Shown here: one piece after another, positions 40,436 through 42,812 of the stretch | How the letters are laid out: every line of letters begins with the position of its first letter | Position numbering within the stretch: position 1 is the stretch's first letter | NCBI GenBank assembly: GCA_964349355.1 | Contig: CAYGFZ010000013.1 | Coordinates: 1-42,812, forward strand | DNA length: 42,812 bases | Origin: JAUVXE01 sp964349355 | Lineage (GTDB): Bacteria > Actinomycetota > Coriobacteriia > Anaerosomatales > SLCP01 | Direction: 5' to 3' | Notes under the pieces: generated by a model | The model's input: the letters and a program-made list of their open reading frames with translations, nothing else | The model's database searches: none | Told to the model about the DNA's origin: nothing | Made by a program: the position numbers and the translations under genes

Positions 40436-40819
40436 ATGTCACCGGCGGAGTTCGAGCGAAGACTTGAGACGCTGCGCGAGGTGCGCAAGGTCGGACAGGT
40501 GTGTCAGGACGCTATGACACACATAATCGCTGAGGCCAGCATACGAGCCCCGAGCGACGCGACGATACGCTGTGCGCTGGAAGACCCGGAAGGGCGGCCC
40601 GTCGGCGTAGGTGATATCTCCCTTGGCTTCGATGTTCGGGCAACGATGTGGCTTGAAGATGATAGCGGAGATATGGTCGACTGGGTCGAACTCCCCGTTT
40701 GGCTCGCCGACCGGGCAGGGAGCGGGCGGGTCAACCCGATGACTAGCCAACAGGTCTGCGATCACTTCATTCACGCGCTAGAGCTGCTCGTACAGATGGC
40801 AAATTCTCAGGAGAAATAG
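40436..40819 (+). CDS. Small hypothetical protein, possible orphan immunity gene
   Basis: A soluble protein of about 127 residues with an amphipathic first helix (SPAEFERRLETLREVRKVGQ), a beta-rich middle (VGVGDISLGFDVRATMWLED; VDWVELPVWLADRAG) and a C-terminal helix (QVCDHFIHALELLVQM). No family recognised. The start is uncertain: ATG 40436, GTG 40424 and TTG 40412 are in frame and none has a good ribosome-binding site. It follows the cassette 2 immunity candidate, and HINT sequence resumes the base after its stop. This looks like an immunity gene whose toxin tip has been lost, or a second partner for cassette 2. Confidence 0.5.
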   Translation: MSPAEFERRLETLREVRKVGQVCQDAMTHIIAEASIRAPSDATIRCALEDPEGRPVGVGDISLGFDVRATMWLEDDSGDMVDWVELPVWLADRAGSGRVNPMTSQQVCDHFIHALELLVQMANSQEK

Positions 40820-40837
40820 CCGCCAACCGCGTTTCCT

Positions 40838-41206
40838 GCGGCCGCATCCCGGCAAAGACCTTCTGCTTCGTGGCGGGCACGCTCGTGCTCACCGCACAAG
40901 GGCCGGTGCCCATCGAGGCGGTAGGCGTCGGAGAGATGGTGCTCTCGCGCGATAGCGCCACCGGTGAGCAGGGGCCCCGTGAGGTCACCGAGCTCTATGG
41001 CAGCCAGACCTCCGAGCTCATCCACGTCGATCTCGGAGACGAGACGATCACCGCCACGCCGGGACACCCCTTCTGGGTGCAAGGCGTGGGCTGGGTGGAC
41101 GCGGGAAGGCTTTCCGCGGGCGATGAGGTATCGCTTGCAGAGGGCGGCTCTGCCACGATAGTGTCGGTGGTGCGCGAGCACCTGCAAAGCCCGCAAGACG
41201 TCTACA
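40838..41206 (+). repeat. HINT-domain repeat, copy 3 (identical to copy 1)
   Basis: These 369 bp equal 37730-38098 exactly. The homologous segment as a whole starts at about 40819, abutting the stop of the preceding gene, which gives a sharp cassette border. Confidence 0.92.
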
Positions 41207-41568
41207 GCTTCGAGGTCGCCGAGTATCACACGTATTTCGTCGCGAGCGCTGGCGTGTGGGTGCATAATGCGTGCAGCGCCCAGGTCAAGGGCGTCACGCG
41301 CGGCCAGCATCGCTATCATGCGAACAAGCAGCTGATCAACAACCCCAAGCAGCTTGCCCAGTTGAGCAAGGACCTCGGCTACGATGTGGCGGCCCACATG
41401 GGGTCTGGCAAGGGGGCCCTTCGTAACCCGAAGGGCATGCAGTGGCACCACAAGTCACTCACGGAGATGAAGCTGATGACCAAAGCGGGCCATCGTCGGG
41501 CGCACAGGATCGGAGGTCAGAAAGGCTGGTTTGCAAGAGGGGTCGCGCTCGGCCGATTCAGAAGATGA
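40870..41568 (+). CDS. Orphan cassette 3: HINT domain plus WHH/HNH-like toxin tip
   Basis: The frame is open from about 40819 (AANRVSCGRIPAKTFCF); the first GTG in frame, at 40870, falls inside the HINT active-site motif CFVAGT, so the cassette has no real start of its own. The HINT domain runs to VWVHNAC at about 41275 and is undisrupted. The tip (about 97 residues) contains QHRYHANKQLINNPKQLAQL, NPKGMQWHHKSLTEMKLM and HRRAHRIGGQKGWF: the WHH ... H ... H..GG pattern of HNH/Endo VII-type toxin nucleases (Tox-WHH). This is the only orphan cassette that is intact from HINT to stop and could give a functional tip if recombined into the RHS gene. Confidence 0.75.
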   Translation: MAGTLVLTAQGPVPIEAVGVGEMVLSRDSATGEQGPREVTELYGSQTSELIHVDLGDETITATPGHPFWVQGVGWVDAGRLSAGDEVSLAEGGSATIVSVVREHLQSPQDVYSFEVAEYHTYFVASAGVWVHNACSAQVKGVTRGQHRYHANKQLINNPKQLAQLSKDLGYDVAAHMGSGKGALRNPKGMQWHHKSLTEMKLMTKAGHRRAHRIGGQKGWFARGVALGRFRR

Positions 41569-41617
41569 GAGCGATGGAGACTTCGCAAGAGTGACGGACG
41601 GATGAGGATGTCGGCTA

Positions 41618-42812
41618 ATGCTAGTAGATGTTGGTCTGAAGAAGCCCGTTGAAGGCGACAAGATTATGGTGGTCTCGCTGAATTTAGCCGAGGCGACTCT
41701 TGTCCAGGATAAGGCATTACCCGGCAGTTCCAAACGGTTTGTCAGGCTGCGCATTGACCCGCAGATACTGGTCGACCGCCTGGGCGGCAATGAGACGTTC
41801 GCCACAATCATCTACCCTGAGGGGGGCGTAGAATGGATCAGGCGCTCGATGATCCGGGGCGTCTACCCGATTCCCGGGCCTATTGCAGCCGAGCACGGCG
41901 AGGGCTCACTTATCCAGATGGTCTATGACGAGCCGATGCCTGACCCGTGGCCTGCGAAACGACGCCTGTGGCCTGCATTCAGCGCTTTTCTCCTAGGCAT
42001 GTCAGTAGAAAAGGTCCGGCGGATGCTCGATGACCGCGATCCGCAGCTGCCGTTGACGAGTCGGGCAATCAATGCCAAGGACGTGCCGACCGATATCACG
42101 CTCGCCGCGGCCCTTGCGGCCAGTGGGGCCCTCGAAGCAAAGTCGGTTGCCTTACGTAACGTCGTCCGTCCTCAGTGGTACTTCGTGCTGGCCGAGGATG
42201 CAGACACTGTCCCGGTTCGCTCTCGCCTCGGCGGCAAGCCTGACTTGCCCGTCGGCGCCCCGTGGCCCAAGGGTCGGAACGGGCCGCTTTCGTTCCTCGG
42301 CCAGATCGATCTATCTCAGGTAGGTGGCTGCTGCGGTTCCGGGCTACCGGCTGACGGCCTGATCCTCTTCTTCTATGACGCTCTCGGGCAACCGTGGGGG
42401 TTCGAGCCGGGTGACGCTTCGTCGTTCGTCGCTCTCTACTCGCATGGGGACACTACGCGCGCTACTCCACCAGGAGACCTTGCCGCAGATGCACGGTTCG
42501 AGGAGCAAACCCTTGCGCATGCACAAGGGTTGGGTCTGCCTGTGCTCGACTCGACGGATGGCGGGGCTTTTCAGCTTGAGTCAGACGAGGAGGCGGAGGC
42601 CTACCTTGAGCTCTACGACGAGCTCTACGGCGAGCCCGGCACGCCCGGTGGCGTCCCCGGCACGTGGCTTCTCGGCTATCCCTACCAGCTCCAAGACGAC
42701 ATGCAGGAGCAGTGCGCAGAGATGGCGAAGGCGGCTTGGGGCATCGAGTCGGAGCCCGCCGAGTGGCGGCTGCTCTTGCAGCTCGCAAGCGAGCCTGCCG
42801 CGAACATGAGCT
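41618..42812 (+). CDS. DUF1963-like immunity candidate, cut by window end
   Basis: An open frame of 398 codons runs to the end of the window without a stop, so the protein is incomplete at its C-terminus. Residues 1-190 form an N-terminal region that I do not recognise (MLVDVGLKKPVEGDKIMVV; WIRRSMIRGVYPIPG). From about 195 it resembles DUF1963 (YwqG-like): VRSRLGGKPDLPVGAPWPKG, LSFLGQIDLSQ, GLILFFYDAL. From about 335 a Glu/Asp/Tyr-rich stretch leads to WLLGYPYQLQDDMQEQCAEM. DUF1963 proteins are frequent immunity neighbours of toxins. It starts 49 bp after the WHH tip; GAGGA lies about 10 bases upstream of the ATG. The two-domain build is larger than most immunity proteins. Confidence 0.72.
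   Translation, partial: MLVDVGLKKPVEGDKIMVVSLNLAEATLVQDKALPGSSKRFVRLRIDPQILVDRLGGNETFATIIYPEGGVEWIRRSMIRGVYPIPGPIAAEHGEGSLIQMVYDEPMPDPWPAKRRLWPAFSAFLLGMSVEKVRRMLDDRDPQLPLTSRAINAKDVPTDITLAAALAASGALEAKSVALRNVVRPQWYFVLAEDADTVPVRSRLGGKPDLPVGAPWPKGRNGPLSFLGQIDLSQVGGCCGSGLPADGLILFFYDALGQPWGFEPGDASSFVALYSHGDTTRATPPGDLAADARFEEQTLAHAQGLGLPVLDSTDGGAFQLESDEEAEAYLELYDELYGEPGTPGGVPGTWLLGYPYQLQDDMQEQCAEMAKAAWGIESEPAEWRLLLQLASEPAANMS

Noticed and set aside
37750..41275. Splicing inteins in the cassettes
   Set aside because: The HINT domains have the N-terminal Cys and terminal HN, but sit between RHS linker and toxin tips without a conserved host protein to rejoin, so cleavage to release the tip fits better than splicing.
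1..42812. tRNA, rRNA, CRISPR arrays and insertion sequences
   Set aside because: None could be recognised: no tRNA-like cloverleaf with TTCAAnnC-type arm, no spaced short repeats, and no transposase-like frame with terminal inverted repeats.

Overview
The window is GC-rich and has short intergenic gaps, frequent GTG/TTG starts, many 4-bp start/stop overlaps and hairpin terminators mostly without U-tracts. A UPF0182 protein, PspC/LiaF-like envelope proteins and a T-box with a very short stem I point to an actinobacterial lineage, probably Coriobacteriia-like. That is an inference from gene content; no rRNA, tRNA or marker phylogeny is available here.

Layout. 1-2.1 kb: a decayed ferredoxin-reductase-like remnant, a small membrane protein, a SlyD-like FKBP prolyl isomerase and a small winged-helix-like protein. 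2.1-5.4 kb (minus strand): a HEAT-like protein gene translationally coupled to an HD-GYP gene. 5.5-10.6 kb: a CNNM/CBS transporter-like protein, a PspC - LiaF-like - PspC envelope cluster, an amidohydrolase and a methyltransferase. 10.6-17.8 kb: a Maf nucleotide pyrophosphatase (minus), then a second HEAT + HD-GYP pair, then UPF0182. All four proteins of the two pairs share an N-terminal module of about 120-140 residues that I do not recognise. 18-27.8 kb: RlpA-like hydrolase with a long leader, small membrane proteins, a stand-alone cyanophycin-synthetase N-domain-like protein, a T-box controlling an aminotransferase and D-Ala-D-Ala ligase, YtxH and PRC-barrel proteins, GNAT, YbaK, polysaccharide deacetylase, 5-formyl-THF cyclo-ligase and a HAD phosphatase.

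28-42.8 kb is a polymorphic-toxin locus. A 2579-residue secreted WapA/RHS-type protein carries a C-terminal toxin tip that looks like a restriction-endonuclease-fold nuclease, followed by a pentapeptide-repeat protein in the immunity position. Downstream are three orphan C-terminal cassettes. The first duplicates about 0.94 kb of the 3' part of the RHS gene; all three contain a HINT autoprotease domain and a different tip (GIY-YIG/URI-like; an unnamed family ending in a DIGPD motif; WHH/HNH-like), and each is followed by candidate immunity genes (Imm26-like, two unnamed, DUF1963-like). Cassettes 1 and 2 carry frameshifts, and none has a convincing translation start. They look like a silent reservoir for tip replacement by recombination through near-identical repeats, with immunity genes kept alongside.

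The two candidates for something new are the duplicated HEAT/HD-GYP pair with its shared N-terminal module, and the RHS tip/immunity reservoir with a pentapeptide-repeat immunity candidate.
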